Part shown: positions 24,596 to 35,306 of the stretch, in pieces | Numbering within the stretch: position 1 is the stretch's first letter | Layout of the letters: each line of letters opens with the position of its first letter | Assembly (NCBI RefSeq): GCF_004328075.1 | Contig: NZ_SJFN01000006.1 | Coordinates: 62,001-126,000, forward strand | Direction: 5' to 3' | DNA length: 64,000 nt | Origin: Siculibacillus lacustris | GTDB taxonomy: Bacteria > Pseudomonadota > Alphaproteobacteria > Rhizobiales > Ancalomicrobiaceae | Translations under genes and position numbers: made by a program | Notes under the pieces: model-generated | What the model was told of the DNA's origin: nothing | Database searches by the model: none | What the model saw: only the letters and a program-made list of their open reading frames with translations

Positions 24596-27160
24596 ATGGT
24601 TCGCGCCGTCCGCGATCGGCACACACGGAAGCAGCCCCCGACGTCCGACGGACCGCGGGGATCGGCGCGCGTGGCCTCGACCGCCCTCCCCTCGCGTCCT
24701 CCCGAGACCTTCGCGGCCGCCCTGCGGCGCGGTCTGGTCGTAGGCTCGGTGTCGCTCCTCACCCTGCTTCTCGCCGCGCCCGTTCTGGGAACGTCGGCCC
24801 GCGCCGCGCCGGCGGTCGAACGCCCGGCGCCGGTCGTCCCGCCGATGCCGGGCACCCGTGACGAGCACATGGTGGTGGAGGCCGATCAGGCGGTCTACGA
24901 CGACCACGCGGATACGGTCACGGCGCTCGGCAACGTCCACATCTATTACAAGAGCACGACCCTGATCGCCCACAAGGTGACCTATCTCCGGGCCACCCGG
25001 AAGGTCATCGCCGAAGGCGACGTGCGGCTGATCGACAAGGACGGCAACGTCCTGACGGCGCCGCGGCTCGACGCCTCGGACGGCTTCGCCGAAGGCTTCG
25101 TCGAGTCGCTGCGCATCGATTCCGTGGATCGCTCGCGCTTCGCCGCCGAGAGCGCCAAGCGCAGCGACGGCAACGTCACGGTGTTCGAGAAGGGCGTCTA
25201 TTCGGCCTGCCAGACCTGCGTCAACGAGCCCGAGAAGCCGCCGTTCTGGCAGATCAAGGCGGCGCGGATCATCCACAAGCAGGACGAGAAGACCGTCTAC
25301 TACGAAGACGCCAAGCTCGAGATGCTCGGCGTGCCGATCGCCTATGTGCCCTATTTCCAGCACCCCGATCCGACCGAGAAGCGCAAGACCGGCTTCCTGA
25401 TGCCGCGCGTGATCTTCTCCAACAAGACCGGAGCGGGCGTCCAACAGCCGTTCTACTGGGCGCCGGTCGCCGATTGGGACGCCACCCTGCAGCCGACCCT
25501 GATGTCGCGCCAGGGGCTGCTCGCCGACGCCGAGGTGCGCCATCGCTTCGAGAGCGGTCTGGTCACGGTGCGCGGCTTCGGCATCGACCAGATGGACCGC
25601 AAGGCCTATGTCGACACCAGCGGCGACCGCAAGGTGCGCGGCGGCGTCAGCACCACCGGCCGGTTCACGATCAACGAAAAGTGGTCCTGGGGTTGGGAGG
25701 CGACGGCGATCTCCGACCGCCACTTCCTGTCGGACTACAAGCTCACCCAGAGCGGCGTCGACCATTCGCTGATGTCGACCTATCTGACCGGCCAGGGTCT
25801 CAGGAACTCCTTCGACGCGCGGCTCTACAAGTTCACCGTGCTCAACGACGACTTCGGCTACGACGCGAACGGCAACAAGCTGCTGTGGGGTGCCGGCACC
25901 GAGCTGCAGGACAAGCAGCCGGTGGTCCATCCGGTGATCGACTACGACTTCGTGTCGGAGAATCCGGTCGCCGGCGGCGAGGTCTCGGGACGGTTCAACT
26001 TCACCAGCCTGTCGCGCAGCCGCAGCGACATCGACACGATCGGCCGGGTCTATGGTCTCGCCGGCACCTTCAGCCGGGTCAGCGGCATCGCGGCGTGGCG
26101 GCGCCAGTTCATCGACGGCTTCGGTCAGGTGATCACGCCGTTCGCCTCGCTGCGCGGCGACCTGCTCTACGAGAAGGTCACCGATCCGTCGCTCGGCTAT
26201 CTCGGCAAGGACGGCACCTTCGGCCGGGTGATGCCGACGATCGGCGTCGACTATCGCTATCCGTTCATCGCCACCACGGCGCAGGGCTCGCACATCTTCG
26301 AACCGATCGCCCAGTTCGTGGTGCGGCCGAGCGAGACCTGGGCCGGGCGGCTGGCCAACGACGACGCCCAGAGCCTGGTGTTCGACGACACGACGCTGTT
26401 CCGGGCCGACAAGTTCTCCGGCTGGGATCGCACCGAGGGCGGCTCGCGCCTCAATGTCGGCGCCAACTACACCTTCCAGAGCCCCGACGGCAGCACCATG
26501 TCGATGCTCATGGGGCGGTCCTATCTGGTCTCCGGGGTCAATTCCTTCGGCTTCCCGAGCTATTCGGCGTTGCTGCGCGACGCCGCGATGGGTCGCGCCG
26601 TGCCGCTCACCGCCTTCGGGTCGGGCCTCGAGACCAGCGCCTCCGACTGGGTCGGACGCGTCACCCTCGACAGCAACGCCGGCTTCCGCATCGGCGCCCA
26701 GGGCCGCTTCGACTCGGCAACGTTCGACCTCGCGCGGGCCGACATCCAGGCGGTCGGCACCAGCGGTCCGCTCTCGGCGAGCGTCGGCTGGTCCTATCTC
26801 AAGACGCCGAAGGCGGTCTACGACCTGCTCGCGGTGTCGCCGCTGGCCGGTGCGGCGGCGGTGCGCGCGGCGATCAAGGACGAGCGCTCCGAGCTGCAGT
26901 CTGCGTTGAACCTGCGGGTGGCGCCGGCGTGGCGGCTGTTCGGGGCGATCCGCTACGACCTCAAGGATCGGTACGTCTCCGGCGACAACGTCGGCATCGG
27001 CTACGACAACGATTCCTTCTCGATCTCGCTGGCCTACAACGAATCGACCTATCAGACGGTGACCTCGTCGACGATCAGCACGGTCCACGATCAGACCTAT
27101 TATCTGCGCTTCGGCTTCCGCACCCTCGGCGACGGCCAGATGCGCAACAGCCTGCGCTGA
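24596..27160 (+). CDS. lptD: LPS-assembly outer-membrane protein LptD
   Basis: Outer-membrane translocon that places LPS in the outer leaflet. 854 residues. A long basic N-terminal tail precedes a hydrophobic signal (about 45-65) with likely cleavage after SARA (70). The N-terminal jellyroll domain (about 85-250; VVEADQAVYDDHADTVTALG) joins the LptA bridge. The rest is the LptD beta-barrel, ending FRTLGDGQMRNSLR. Two Cys in YSACQTCVNEPEKPPFW are the conserved pair of alphaproteobacterial LptD, probably forming disulphides. A large antisense frame spans the gene and is a codon-bias shadow. Confidence 0.92.
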   Translation: MVRAVRDRHTRKQPPTSDGPRGSARVASTALPSRPPETFAAALRRGLVVGSVSLLTLLLAAPVLGTSARAAPAVERPAPVVPPMPGTRDEHMVVEADQAVYDDHADTVTALGNVHIYYKSTTLIAHKVTYLRATRKVIAEGDVRLIDKDGNVLTAPRLDASDGFAEGFVESLRIDSVDRSRFAAESAKRSDGNVTVFEKGVYSACQTCVNEPEKPPFWQIKAARIIHKQDEKTVYYEDAKLEMLGVPIAYVPYFQHPDPTEKRKTGFLMPRVIFSNKTGAGVQQPFYWAPVADWDATLQPTLMSRQGLLADAEVRHRFESGLVTVRGFGIDQMDRKAYVDTSGDRKVRGGVSTTGRFTINEKWSWGWEATAISDRHFLSDYKLTQSGVDHSLMSTYLTGQGLRNSFDARLYKFTVLNDDFGYDANGNKLLWGAGTELQDKQPVVHPVIDYDFVSENPVAGGEVSGRFNFTSLSRSRSDIDTIGRVYGLAGTFSRVSGIAAWRRQFIDGFGQVITPFASLRGDLLYEKVTDPSLGYLGKDGTFGRVMPTIGVDYRYPFIATTAQGSHIFEPIAQFVVRPSETWAGRLANDDAQSLVFDDTTLFRADKFSGWDRTEGGSRLNVGANYTFQSPDGSTMSMLMGRSYLVSGVNSFGFPSYSALLRDAAMGRAVPLTAFGSGLETSASDWVGRVTLDSNAGFRIGAQGRFDSATFDLARADIQAVGTSGPLSASVGWSYLKTPKAVYDLLAVSPLAGAAAVRAAIKDERSELQSALNLRVAPAWRLFGAIRYDLKDRYVSGDNVGIGYDNDSFSISLAYNESTYQTVTSSTISTVHDQTYYLRFGFRTLGDGQMRNSLR

Positions 27161-27327
27161 CGCGCCGGCGTCCGGTCGCGGCCGGAGGCGGGAAACGCGC
27201 GCGCGGCTGAGCGGAGATCACGATTTCGCCGCATCACGGGGCCAATCGGACCGGGTGCGGTCTCTGCCATGAGAAACGTCCGGACGTCGGCCGCTCGGCG
27301 ACGCCGGACCCGGGAAGGAACGTCGAC

Positions 27328-28293
27328 ATGCAGCCAAGCAATCGCCGCAGGAGTTCGATCGGGGCGATCGTGCTCGGTGCCGTCCTCGCCCTCGGCGCGG
27401 GCCACGGACCGGCGGCGGCCGCCTCCTCGATCAGGGCCGTGGTCAACGGCGAGGCGATCACCTCCAACGAGGTCGGCGTGCGCTCGCGCATCCTGCAATT
27501 GACCTCGCACGCCACCGGCGCCTCGGCCGACCGGGCGGCGCTGGAGGATCTGATCGACGACCGCCTGAAGCTGCAGGAGGCCAAGCGCACCGGAACCGAC
27601 GTGTCGGAGGCCCAGGTCGAGGCGGCCTTCGCCTCGATCGCCGCCCGGCTCAAGATCACCCCGGCGATGCTCGCCCAGGGGCTGGCGCAGCGCGGCATCG
27701 ACGCCAAGGCGCTGAAGGCCCGGATCAAGGTGCAGATCATCTGGCAGCAGCTGGTGGTCGGGCGGTTCAGCCGCTCGGTGTCGATCTCCGACAGCCAGAT
27801 CGTCGATGCCCTGGCCAAGAAGGAAGGCGGCAACCGCGAGGCGGCGACCAAGTCGACCGGCAGCGGCACCACCACCGAATACACCCTTCAGCAGGTCGTG
27901 CTGGTGGTGGCGGCCAAGGGCGGATCGCCCGAGGCGCGGATGCGCGAGGCCGAGGCCCTGCGCGCCAAGGCGACCACCTGCGAGTCGCTGATCGAACTGG
28001 TCAAGCCGCTCAACGAGGCGATGGTCAAGCAGGCCGGCCGGCGCACCGACGACGAGCTGCCGGCGAACTTCCAGGGCCTGCTCGCCGACGTGCCGGTCGG
28101 CCACCTGTCGAAGCCGGTGCGGACGGCGATCGGCATCGAGATGCTGGCGGTATGCGGCAAGCGCGACCTCGCCGGCAACTTCCAGGTCCGCTCCAAGGTC
28201 GAAGACGAGCTGCGCAATCAGGAAGGCGAGCTGTTCGCCCGCCGCTATATCAACGATCTGCGCCGCATCGCGGTGATCGACTACAAGAAGTGA
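27328..28293 (+). CDS. surA: SurA-type periplasmic chaperone / peptidyl-prolyl isomerase
   Basis: Periplasmic chaperone for outer-membrane proteins. 321 residues, somewhat shorter than enteric SurA. Signal peptide about 1-32 (GAIVLGAVLALGAGHGPAAA). N-terminal SurA domain from SSIRAVVNGEAITSNEVGVR to about 165. A single parvulin-like domain follows (TLQQVVLVVAAKGGSPEAR to IGIEMLAVCGKRDLAG). Rhizobial SurA usually has one such domain rather than two. AAGGAA precedes the ATG. Placing it directly after lptD fits its job of folding LptD and other barrels. Confidence 0.85.
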   Translation: MQPSNRRRSSIGAIVLGAVLALGAGHGPAAAASSIRAVVNGEAITSNEVGVRSRILQLTSHATGASADRAALEDLIDDRLKLQEAKRTGTDVSEAQVEAAFASIAARLKITPAMLAQGLAQRGIDAKALKARIKVQIIWQQLVVGRFSRSVSISDSQIVDALAKKEGGNREAATKSTGSGTTTEYTLQQVVLVVAAKGGSPEARMREAEALRAKATTCESLIELVKPLNEAMVKQAGRRTDDELPANFQGLLADVPVGHLSKPVRTAIGIEMLAVCGKRDLAGNFQVRSKVEDELRNQEGELFARRYINDLRRIAVIDYKK

Positions 28294-28375
28294 CGGAGCC
28301 GCGGCGCGCCGACCGGTCCGGCCTCCGCCGGCCGCTCGGCGCCGTCGCCGCCCACCCGCCCCTCAGGAGACGGCC

Positions 28376-29416
28376 ATGCCCGCAACGTCCCCCGGCGACA
28401 CCGTCGTGCCGTCGGCGCTCACCATGGGCGAGCCGGCCGGGATCGGGCCGGACGTCACGCTCGTCGCCTGGGCGCGGCGCGCCGACCACCGGCTCGCGCC
28501 GTTCTACGCGATCGGTGACGCCGAGCTCTATGCCCGCCGCGCGGCGGCGCTGGGGCTCACCGTGCCGATCGCCCGGATCGCGCCGGAGGCCGCCGCCGCG
28601 GTGTTCGATCGGGCCTTGCCGGTGGTCGACATCGGCCGGGTGATCGGCGAGCCGGGGCGGACCGCGACCGAGGACGCGCCGATCGTGATCGCCGCGATCG
28701 AGCGAGCGGTCGCCGACGTCGCCGCGGGTCGTGCGGGCGCGGTGGTCACCGCGCCGATCCACAAACATGCGCTCTATGCCGCCGGTTTCAGCCATCCCGG
28801 TCACACCGAATTCCTCGGAGCGCTGGCCGCGACGATCGCGCCGCCGCCCGACGGGATCGCCTGGCGGCCGATCATGATGCTGGCCGGGCCGGAGCTGCGC
28901 ACCGTGCCGGTCACCGTGCACGTGTCGTTGGCCGCCGCGGCGGCGAGCCTCGATGCCGCGACGATCGTCGCCACCGCCCGCATCGTCGCCGCCGATCTGA
29001 CCCGGCGATTCGGGATCGAGCGGCCGCGGCTGGTGGTGGCGGGGCTCAATCCGCACGCCGGCGAGGACGGGGCGATGGGCCGCGAAGACCTCGAGGTGAT
29101 CCGCCCGGCGGTCGACCAGCTGATCGCCGAGGGCCTCGACATCCGCGGGCCGCTGCCCGCCGACACGCTGTTCCATGCCCGGGCGCGCGCGAGCTACGAC
29201 GCGGCGCTGTGCATGTATCACGATCAGGCGCTGATCCCGGTCAAGACGCTGGCCTTCGACGAGACCGTCAACGTCACTCTCGGATTGCCCTTCGTGCGGA
29301 CCTCGCCCGACCACGGCACGGCGCTGGACATCGCCGGGCGCGGCATCGCGCGGGCCGAGAGCCTGATCGCTGCGCTGGCGATGGCGGCGGCGATGAGCGG
29401 GGCGGCGCGGCGATGA
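28376..29416 (+). CDS. pdxA: 4-hydroxythreonine-4-phosphate dehydrogenase
   Basis: Oxidises 4-phosphohydroxy-L-threonine in pyridoxal phosphate synthesis, NAD-dependent and metal-dependent. 346 residues. Blocks: [12 protein letters not shown] at the start, [20 protein letters not shown] with a metal-binding His, [16 protein letters not shown]-like ([16 protein letters not shown]), and [19 protein letters not shown] with a second metal His. AGGAGA precedes the start. The surA-pdxA-rsmA order is conserved in many proteobacteria. Overlaps rsmA by four bases. Confidence 0.93.
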   Translation: MPATSPGDTVVPSALTMGEPAGIGPDVTLVAWARRADHRLAPFYAIGDAELYARRAAALGLTVPIARIAPEAAAAVFDRALPVVDIGRVIGEPGRTATEDAPIVIAAIERAVADVAAGRAGAVVTAPIHKHALYAAGFSHPGHTEFLGALAATIAPPPDGIAWRPIMMLAGPELRTVPVTVHVSLAAAAASLDAATIVATARIVAADLTRRFGIERPRLVVAGLNPHAGEDGAMGREDLEVIRPAVDQLIAEGLDIRGPLPADTLFHARARASYDAALCMYHDQALIPVKTLAFDETVNVTLGLPFVRTSPDHGTALDIAGRGIARAESLIAALAMAAAMSGAARR

Positions 29417-30276
29417 CGGCGATCGACGACCTGCCGCCGTTGCGCGACGTGATCGCCCGCCACGGCCTGTCGGCGCTGAAGTCGCTCGGCCAGAACTTCC
29501 TGCTCGACCTCAACCTGACCTCGCGGATCGCCCGGGCCTCCGGCGCCTTCGACGACGAGCTGGTGATCGAGGTCGGGCCGGGACCCGGCGGGCTGACGCG
29601 GGCGCTGCTCGCCGCCGGGGCGCGCAAGGTGGTGGCGATCGAACGCGATCCGCGGTGTCTCGCGGCGCTCGCCGAGATCGCCGAGCGCCATCCCGGACGG
29701 CTCGAGGTGATCGAGGGCGATGCCCTGGAGGTCGACATCGGCGGATTGGTGGCGGCCGACGCGGCGGCGCGCGGGACGCCGGGGGCGCGCGCCCGGATCT
29801 GCGCCAACCTGCCCTACAACGTCGCCACGCCGCTGCTGGTCGGTTGGCTGCGCGCCGATCCGTGGCCGCCGTGGTGGTCGAGCGCCACCTTGATGTTCCA
29901 GCGCGAGGTCGCCGAACGGATCGTCGCGACCGAAGCCGACGACGCCTATGGCCGGCTCGGGGTGCTCGCCGGCTGGCGCGCCGACTCGAAGATCCTGTTC
30001 GATCTCTCGCCCCAGGCCTTCACGCCGCCGCCCAAGGTCACGTCGTCGGTGGTGCGCGTGGTACCGCGGGCGGCACCCTTGGCGGTCGATCCCGACCGGC
30101 TCGAACGGGTGGTCGCCGCGGCCTTCGGCCAGCGCCGCAAGATGCTCAGGCAATCGCTGAAGCCGCTCGGCCCCGGCATCCTCGAGGCGCTGGCGGCGGC
30201 CCGCATCGAACCGACGCGGCGGGCCGAAGAGATCGACGTGGCGGGCTTCGTGCGCCTGACCAACGCGCTCGGGTGA
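29413..30276 (+). CDS. rsmA: 16S rRNA A1518/A1519 dimethyltransferase
   Basis: Dimethylates two adjacent adenines near the 3' end of 16S rRNA using SAM, late in small-subunit assembly. 287 residues. Motifs: [11 protein letters not shown] at the N-terminus, SAM-binding [24 protein letters not shown], catalytic [11 protein letters not shown], and the C-terminal [13 protein letters not shown]. It overlaps the pdxA stop (ATGA). Its end lies four bases from the convergent gmk gene. Confidence 0.94.
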   Translation: MTAIDDLPPLRDVIARHGLSALKSLGQNFLLDLNLTSRIARASGAFDDELVIEVGPGPGGLTRALLAAGARKVVAIERDPRCLAALAEIAERHPGRLEVIEGDALEVDIGGLVAADAAARGTPGARARICANLPYNVATPLLVGWLRADPWPPWWSSATLMFQREVAERIVATEADDAYGRLGVLAGWRADSKILFDLSPQAFTPPPKVTSSVVRVVPRAAPLAVDPDRLERVVAAAFGQRRKMLRQSLKPLGPGILEALAAARIEPTRRAEEIDVAGFVRLTNALG

Positions 30277-30280
30277 AGGC

Positions 30281-30937
30281 TCAGCCTTCGGCGAGCAGGC
30301 CGGCGACGAAACCGTCGAGGCCGGTGCCGCGGCGGCGCTTCAGGCGCTCGGCGCGGAGGATCGCCCGGACGTCGCCATAGGCGCGCTCGAGGTCGTCGTT
30401 GACCACCACGTAGTCGAAGCGCTGCCACTCGGCGATCTCGATGCGGGCATTGGCGAGGCGGCGGGCGATCACCTCCTCGGCGTCCTCGGCGCGGCGATGC
30501 AGGCGGCTGGCCAGTTCGCGCATCGACGGCGGCAGGATGAAGATGGTGACCACGTCGTCGGGGAGCTTGTCCAGCACCTGGACGGTGCCCTGCCAGTCGA
30601 TGTCGAACAGCATGTCGCGGCCCTCGGCGAAGGCCGCTTCGACCGGCTCGCGCGGGGTGCCGTAGAAATTGCCGTGGACCTCGGCCCATTCCAGCAGCTC
30701 GTCGTGGTCGCGCATCGCCTCGAAGCGGGCGCGCGTCACGAAGCGGTAGTGGACGCCGTCGATCTCGCTCGACCGCCGCTCGCGAGTGGTCACCGACACC
30801 GACAGGGTGATCGAGGGCTTCTCGTCGGCGATCAACTGGCGCGACAGCGTCGACTTGCCGGCCCCGGAGGGCGACGCGAGAATCAGACCGAGGCCGCGGC
30901 GGCGGGTCGGGGCGAGCGGGGCGGCGGCGGCGGGCAT
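30281..30937 (-). CDS. gmk: Guanylate kinase
   Basis: Converts GMP to GDP with ATP. 218 residues from the ATG at 30937. P-loop [14 protein letters not shown]-binding [46 protein letters not shown]; lid region [19 protein letters not shown]. An alternative GTG at 31003 overlaps the yicC stop (GTGA) and would add 22 residues of Pro/Arg-rich sequence not usual in the family; coupling could still use it. It follows yicC, the normal proteobacterial neighbour. Confidence 0.9.
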   Translation of the reverse strand: MPAAAAPLAPTRRRGLGLILASPSGAGKSTLSRQLIADEKPSITLSVSVTTRERRSSEIDGVHYRFVTRARFEAMRDHDELLEWAEVHGNFYGTPREPVEAAFAEGRDMLFDIDWQGTVQVLDKLPDDVVTIFILPPSMRELASRLHRRAEDAEEVIARRLANARIEIAEWQRFDYVVVNDDLERAYGDVRAILRAERLKRRRGTGLDGFVAGLLAEG

Positions 30938-30999
30938 GGAGGGTCTCTCGATCTGGAGCGCGGGCGGCGGGCGCGGAGGCGGCTCCGCTCGGGTCGCGC

Positions 31000-31887
31000 T
31001 CACTCGATGTTCTGGATCTGCTCACGCAGCTGGTCGACCGTCGCCTTCATCTCGAGGCCGATGGTGGTCAGCTCACGGTCGTTGGACTTCGAGCACAGAG
31101 TGTTGGTCTCGCGGTTGAATTCCTGGGCGAGGAAGTCGAGGCGGCGACCGACGGCGGTGCCCTGGGCGAGCAGGCGACGGGCTTCGGCGACATGGGTGGT
31201 CAGCCGGTCGAGCTCCTCGCGGATGTCGGCGCGGGTGGCGAGCAGCACCGCCTCCTGATGCAGGCGCTGCGGATCGAGGGTCGAGGAGGCCTCGACGAGG
31301 GCGGCGACCTGATCGGCGAGGCGGGCGCGGATCGCCTGGGGGGTGCGCGCAGGGCAGGCTTCGGCGGCCAGCGTCAGCCGCTCGACGGTGTCGATCTGGG
31401 CCGACAGGATGCGGCCGATCGCTTCGCCCTCGCGGGCCCGGGCGGCGACCAGATCGGCGAGCGCCCGGTCGAGATCGGCGAGGATCGCCGCGTCGATGGC
31501 CTCGCGGGTCGCCGCGTCCTCCTGGACGTCGACGGTCTCGAGCACGCCCTTGATCCCCAGGATACCGTCGAGGGTCGGCGCGGTGGCGTCGATACGGTCG
31601 GCGACCAGGTTCATGGCGGCGAGCACCGCGGCGAGCACCTCCTCGTTGACCCGCAGGGTCGAAGTGGCGGCTTCGCGGGTGAGCGTCAGCGAGACCTGGA
31701 GATTGCCGCGCACCAGACGCCCGGTGGCCCGCTCGCGGGTCGGCGCCTCCAGGCGGTCGTAGCCGGGCGGCAGGCGCAGGCGGACGTCGAGGCCCTTGCC
31801 GTTGACCGAGCGCAGCTCCCAGGTCCAACGCTGGCCATGGGCTCCGCCGTCGTACCGCGCGAAACCGGTCATGCTGCACAGGGTCAT
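31000..31887 (-). CDS. yicC: YicC-family endoribonuclease
   Basis: 295 residues. The family is reported to be an endoribonuclease affecting small-RNA stability. N-terminal [20 protein letters not shown] with [15 protein letters not shown] is the family signature. The C-terminal conserved part (DUF1732) has [20 protein letters not shown] and [21 protein letters not shown] coiled central helix bundle lies between them. Directly upstream of gmk with overlapping or nearly overlapping start, and 40 bases after mltG. Confidence 0.9.
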   Translation of the reverse strand: MTLCSMTGFARYDGGAHGQRWTWELRSVNGKGLDVRLRLPPGYDRLEAPTRERATGRLVRGNLQVSLTLTREAATSTLRVNEEVLAAVLAAMNLVADRIDATAPTLDGILGIKGVLETVDVQEDAATREAIDAAILADLDRALADLVAARAREGEAIGRILSAQIDTVERLTLAAEACPARTPQAIRARLADQVAALVEASSTLDPQRLHQEAVLLATRADIREELDRLTTHVAEARRLLAQGTAVGRRLDFLAQEFNRETNTLCSKSNDRELTTIGLEMKATVDQLREQIQNIE

Positions 31888-31927
31888 CGAGAAGGTCTCT
31901 CCGGTGGCGGTGACGAAGCGTGAGGCG

Positions 31928-33301
31928 TCAGTTGATCTTCGGCGCGATGGGCGGCACCACCGGGGCGGCGGTCGCCGGGCGGCCGGCGGCGGGCCGGGTC
32001 CCGCCGGTCGCGGGCGGCGGCGTCACGGCGGCGGGCGGGGCCGGAGCGTCGGTCGCCCGCCGGCCCTGCTCGATCGTCCGCCAGCGCTGGACGTTGCGGT
32101 TGTGCTCCTCCAGCGTGGTGGCGAAGACGTGGCCGCCGGTGCCGTCGGCGACGAAGAACAGCTCGTCGGTGCGCGACGGATTGGCCACCGCCTCCATCGC
32201 GGCGCGGCCGGGATTACAGATCGGGCCCGGCGGCAGACCGGGGATCTTGTAGGTGTTGTAGGGGTTCGGCGAGGCGAGATCGGCGCGCATCAGGGTACGC
32301 CCCTCGAGCCAGGCCTTGCCGCCGTAGAGCCCGTAGAGGACGGTCGGATCGGTCTCGAGGCGCATGCCGCGCTTCAGCCGGTTGATGAACACCGCGGCGA
32401 CCCGCGGCCGTTCGTCGGCCTTGCCGGTCTCCTTCTCGACGATCGAGGCGAGGATCACCAGATCGCGCGGATTGCCGAGCGGCAGGCCGTCGATGCGACG
32501 GGCCCAGACCTCGGTCAGGCGCTTGTCCTGGGCCTTGCGCATCTGGTCGAGGATCTGTTCGCGGGTGGTGGTGCCGCGGGCGTAGCTGTAGGTGTCCGGC
32601 AGCAGGGCGCCTTCTTCGGGGATCGCGGCGATCTTGCCGGTCAGCACCTTGTCCTCCTCCAGGCGGCGGACGATCTGCTCGCTCGACCAGCCTTCGGGGA
32701 AGGTGATGCGGTGGGGCACGGTGCGGCCCTCGACGATGATCTCCATCGCCTCGCGCATCGACGCGGCGGGCGGGAATTCGTATTCGCCGGCCTTCAGCCG
32801 ATCGGCCTCTTTGAGCAGGCGGGTGCCGAGCGAGAAGGTCAGGGAGTCGGAGACGACGCCGTTCTTTTCCAGGAGATCGGCGATGCCGCCGGGCGAGGCG
32901 TTGGGCGGGATCACCACCACCACCGGCGCCGACAGGGGGCCGACCGCATCGAAGCGTTGCTTGCCGATCACCACCAGACCGCCGATGCCGAGGGCGAGCA
33001 CGGTCAGAAGCGTGAAGATGCCGTTGAGGAAGACGATGGTCGGGTTCTTGGCGGTCTTGGAGCGCCCCGGCGGCGGGGGCACTTCCGACGGCTCGATCGC
33101 CGCGCGCGGGCTCTTGGGCGAGCTGCGCTTGACCTCGGCCGGAGCGGCGGGCGGCGGCGAAACCGGCTCGGCGACCTCGGGCGGGTGGGGCTCGGGAGCG
33201 GTGGCGGCGGCCGGCGCGCTCGGCACCGGTTGCGCCGCGGCGGCCGGCGGTGCGCCGCCGTCGTGCGGGCGTCCCTCGGAATCGATCGTCTCGGACGTCA
33301 T
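31928..33301 (-). CDS. mltG: Endolytic murein transglycosylase MltG
   Basis: Cleaves nascent peptidoglycan strands and sets glycan chain length; inner-membrane anchored with a periplasmic catalytic domain. 457 residues. Residues 1-85 are a cytoplasmic Pro/Ala-rich tail, one membrane span about 88-112, a LysM-like part (PPNASPGGIADLLEKNGVVS), then the YceG domain with ILASIVEKETGKADERPRVA, where the Glu of EKET is catalytic, and PNPYNTYKIPGLPPGPICNP. A Pro/Ala-rich tail follows. The long disordered N-terminus is longer than in E. coli. It lies between fabF and yicC, the usual alphaproteobacterial place. Confidence 0.92.
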   Translation of the reverse strand: MTSETIDSEGRPHDGGAPPAAAAQPVPSAPAAATAPEPHPPEVAEPVSPPPAAPAEVKRSSPKSPRAAIEPSEVPPPPGRSKTAKNPTIVFLNGIFTLLTVLALGIGGLVVIGKQRFDAVGPLSAPVVVVIPPNASPGGIADLLEKNGVVSDSLTFSLGTRLLKEADRLKAGEYEFPPAASMREAMEIIVEGRTVPHRITFPEGWSSEQIVRRLEEDKVLTGKIAAIPEEGALLPDTYSYARGTTTREQILDQMRKAQDKRLTEVWARRIDGLPLGNPRDLVILASIVEKETGKADERPRVAAVFINRLKRGMRLETDPTVLYGLYGGKAWLEGRTLMRADLASPNPYNTYKIPGLPPGPICNPGRAAMEAVANPSRTDELFFVADGTGGHVFATTLEEHNRNVQRWRTIEQGRRATDAPAPPAAVTPPPATGGTRPAAGRPATAAPVVPPIAPKIN

Positions 33302-33543
33302 GACACCTCACGGCTCGAAAGGATCGAAGCGGACGAAGTGCGCCGCAATCGAGCAGAAGAACGTGGCGAAACCACGGTCCGGTGCCGCCCGGCGCTTTTC
33401 GCCGCGCGGCCGATTCTCCTCCGGCACACGTGCCGCATTAACGGGCTTCGGGGACGCCTCCGCAAGCGCCCCAGCGTCATCTCCGGTCCGGGACTGGGGA
33501 AAACCGCGGTTTGCGCGCCGCGGGAGAGCCCCGGGAACGAACG

Positions 33544-33572
33544 AGGCCGCGACGGGCGACCCGCCGCGGCCT
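33544..33572 (-). terminator. GC-rich hairpin after fabF
   Basis: 13-bp stem (33544-33556 with 33560-33572, one wobble) and a three-base loop, 35 bases after the fabF stop. It lacks a T-run, so termination would be weak; it may reduce read-through from fabF into mltG. The rest of the 305-base gap 33302-33606 shows no gene. Confidence 0.5.
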
Positions 33573-33606
33573 CGCCGCAGACGTTTGGGACCCGCGCGAC
33601 GGCGGC

Positions 33607-34866
33607 TCAGTCGGGACGGCGGAAGATCACCGTGGCGTTGGTGCCGCCGAAGCCGAAGGAGTTCGACAGGGCGACCTCGACGTCCTTCTTCTTGGCGACG
33701 TGCGGGATCAGGTCGATCGGCGTCACGAACTCGGGATTGTCGAGGTTGATGGTCGGCGGGCAGATGCCGTCGCGGATCGTCAGGATCGAGAAGATCGCCT
33801 CGATGGCGCCGGCGGCACCGAGCAGGTGACCGGTCATCGACTTGGTCGAGGACATCGCGGCCGAGGCGGCGGCGGGCCCGAGCAGGCGTTCGACCGCCCC
33901 CAGTTCGATCCCGTCGGCCATGGTCGAGGTGCCGTGGGCGTTGATGTAGTCGACGTCGCCCGGTGTCAGGCCGGCGCGCTTGAGAGCGGCCGACATGCAG
34001 CGGAAGGCGCCGTCGCCGTCCTCGGACGGGGCGGTGATGTGGAAGGCGTCGCCCGACAGGCCGTAGCCGATCACTTCGGCGTAGATCTTGGCGCCGCGGG
34101 CCTTGGCGTGTTCGCGTTCCTCGAGCACCAGGACGCCGGAGCCCTCACCCATCAGGAAGCCGTCGCGGTCCTTGTCGTAGGGACGCGAGGCGCGGGTCGG
34201 ATCGTCGTTGAAGACGGTGGCGAGGGCCCGGCAGGCCGCGAAACCGGCGATCGACAGGCGGTTGACCGGGCTCTCGGCACCGCCCGCGACCATCACGTCG
34301 GCGTCGCCGAGCGCGATGAAGCGGGCCGCGTCGCCGATCGCATGGGCGCCGGTCGAACAGGCGGTGACCACCGAATGGTTCGGACCCTTGAGGCCGTGGG
34401 CGATCGAGACGTAGCCGCCGGCGAGATTGATCAGACGGCCGGGGATGAAGAACGGCGAGATGCGGCGGGGGCCGCGCTCCTTGAGGACGATCGCCGCCTC
34501 GTAGATGCCGCCGATGCCGCCGATGCCGGAGCCGATCAGCACGCCCGAAGCGCACTGGTCCTCGTAGCTCTTGGGATGCCAGCCGGCGTCGTCGAGGGCC
34601 TGGGCCGCGGCGGCCATGGCGAAGACGATGAATTCGTCGACCTTGCGCTGTTCCTTGGGGTCCATGTAGCGATCGGGGTCGAAGGTGCCCCCGGTGCCGT
34701 CACCCCGTGGGATGCGGGCGGCGATCTTGCAGGCCAGGTCTTCGACCTCGAAGTCCGAAATTCGGACGGCGCCGCTCTTGCCGGCCAGAACATTCGACCA
34801 TGTCGTTTCCACGCCGTTGCCGAGCGGCGTGACCATTCCGAGACCCGTGACTACGACCCGACGCAT
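33607..34866 (-). CDS. fabF: 3-oxoacyl-ACP synthase II
   Basis: Condenses malonyl-ACP with acyl-ACP in fatty-acid elongation. 419 residues. Active-site Cys170 in VVTACSTGAHAIGDAARF; His residues in NAHGTSTMADGIE and TGHLLGAAGA; C-terminal NSFGFGGTNATVIF. The start MRRVVVTGLGMVTPLG follows GGAAGGTG. The frame is open further upstream, but that part is not conserved. Last of the fabD-fabG-acpP-fabF order, separated from acpP by 440 bases, so it may have its own promoter. Confidence 0.95.
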   Translation of the reverse strand: MRRVVVTGLGMVTPLGNGVETTWSNVLAGKSGAVRISDFEVEDLACKIAARIPRGDGTGGTFDPDRYMDPKEQRKVDEFIVFAMAAAAQALDDAGWHPKSYEDQCASGVLIGSGIGGIGGIYEAAIVLKERGPRRISPFFIPGRLINLAGGYVSIAHGLKGPNHSVVTACSTGAHAIGDAARFIALGDADVMVAGGAESPVNRLSIAGFAACRALATVFNDDPTRASRPYDKDRDGFLMGEGSGVLVLEEREHAKARGAKIYAEVIGYGLSGDAFHITAPSEDGDGAFRCMSAALKRAGLTPGDVDYINAHGTSTMADGIELGAVERLLGPAAASAAMSSTKSMTGHLLGAAGAIEAIFSILTIRDGICPPTINLDNPEFVTPIDLIPHVAKKKDVEVALSNSFGFGGTNATVIFRRPD

Positions 34867-35306
34867 CGCGACACCTTCCCAACCCGTGTTCCATTGATAC
34901 CGGACACGATCGGGCCGCGGCTGCGGCGGCGGTCGTCCGGACGTCCCTTCCGAGGTCGGGCACCGCGACGGTGACAGAGGCACGACTCCGCGAGCCGAAG
35001 CTCGGCGGACCGGGCCTTCCCTGTCCAGCCGTTCGACCGCGATCCGATCTCGGGAGAATGGAGCCGCCGAACAGGACGCGCTCCGTCACGGGAACTACCG
35101 CCCGCGCGAACGATGCGGGAGGCGGGGAGGCCGCCAGATCCGGCTGCCGCGGAGCACCACGGTTCGGTCGCGTATCCCACGATCGGGTCCCGTACGTCGT
35201 ACGGCCGCCCGATGATTGCACGCCGGCCGCGGAGGTCGGCGTCGCCTGTCGAGCCGATGGCCGCGGGGAAGATCGGACGAGACGCCCGATCTTGCCCCGA
35301 GGGTCA
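34867..35306. other. Gap between acpP and fabF
   Basis: 440 bases without a supported gene. Overlapping open frames on both strands reflect GC bias. It may hold the acpP terminator and a fabF promoter on the reverse strand, but I could not assign either. Confidence 0.45.

Noticed and set aside
24590-27088. 832-codon frame antisense to lptD
   Set aside because: Shadow of lptD codon bias; no start signal or recognisable domain.
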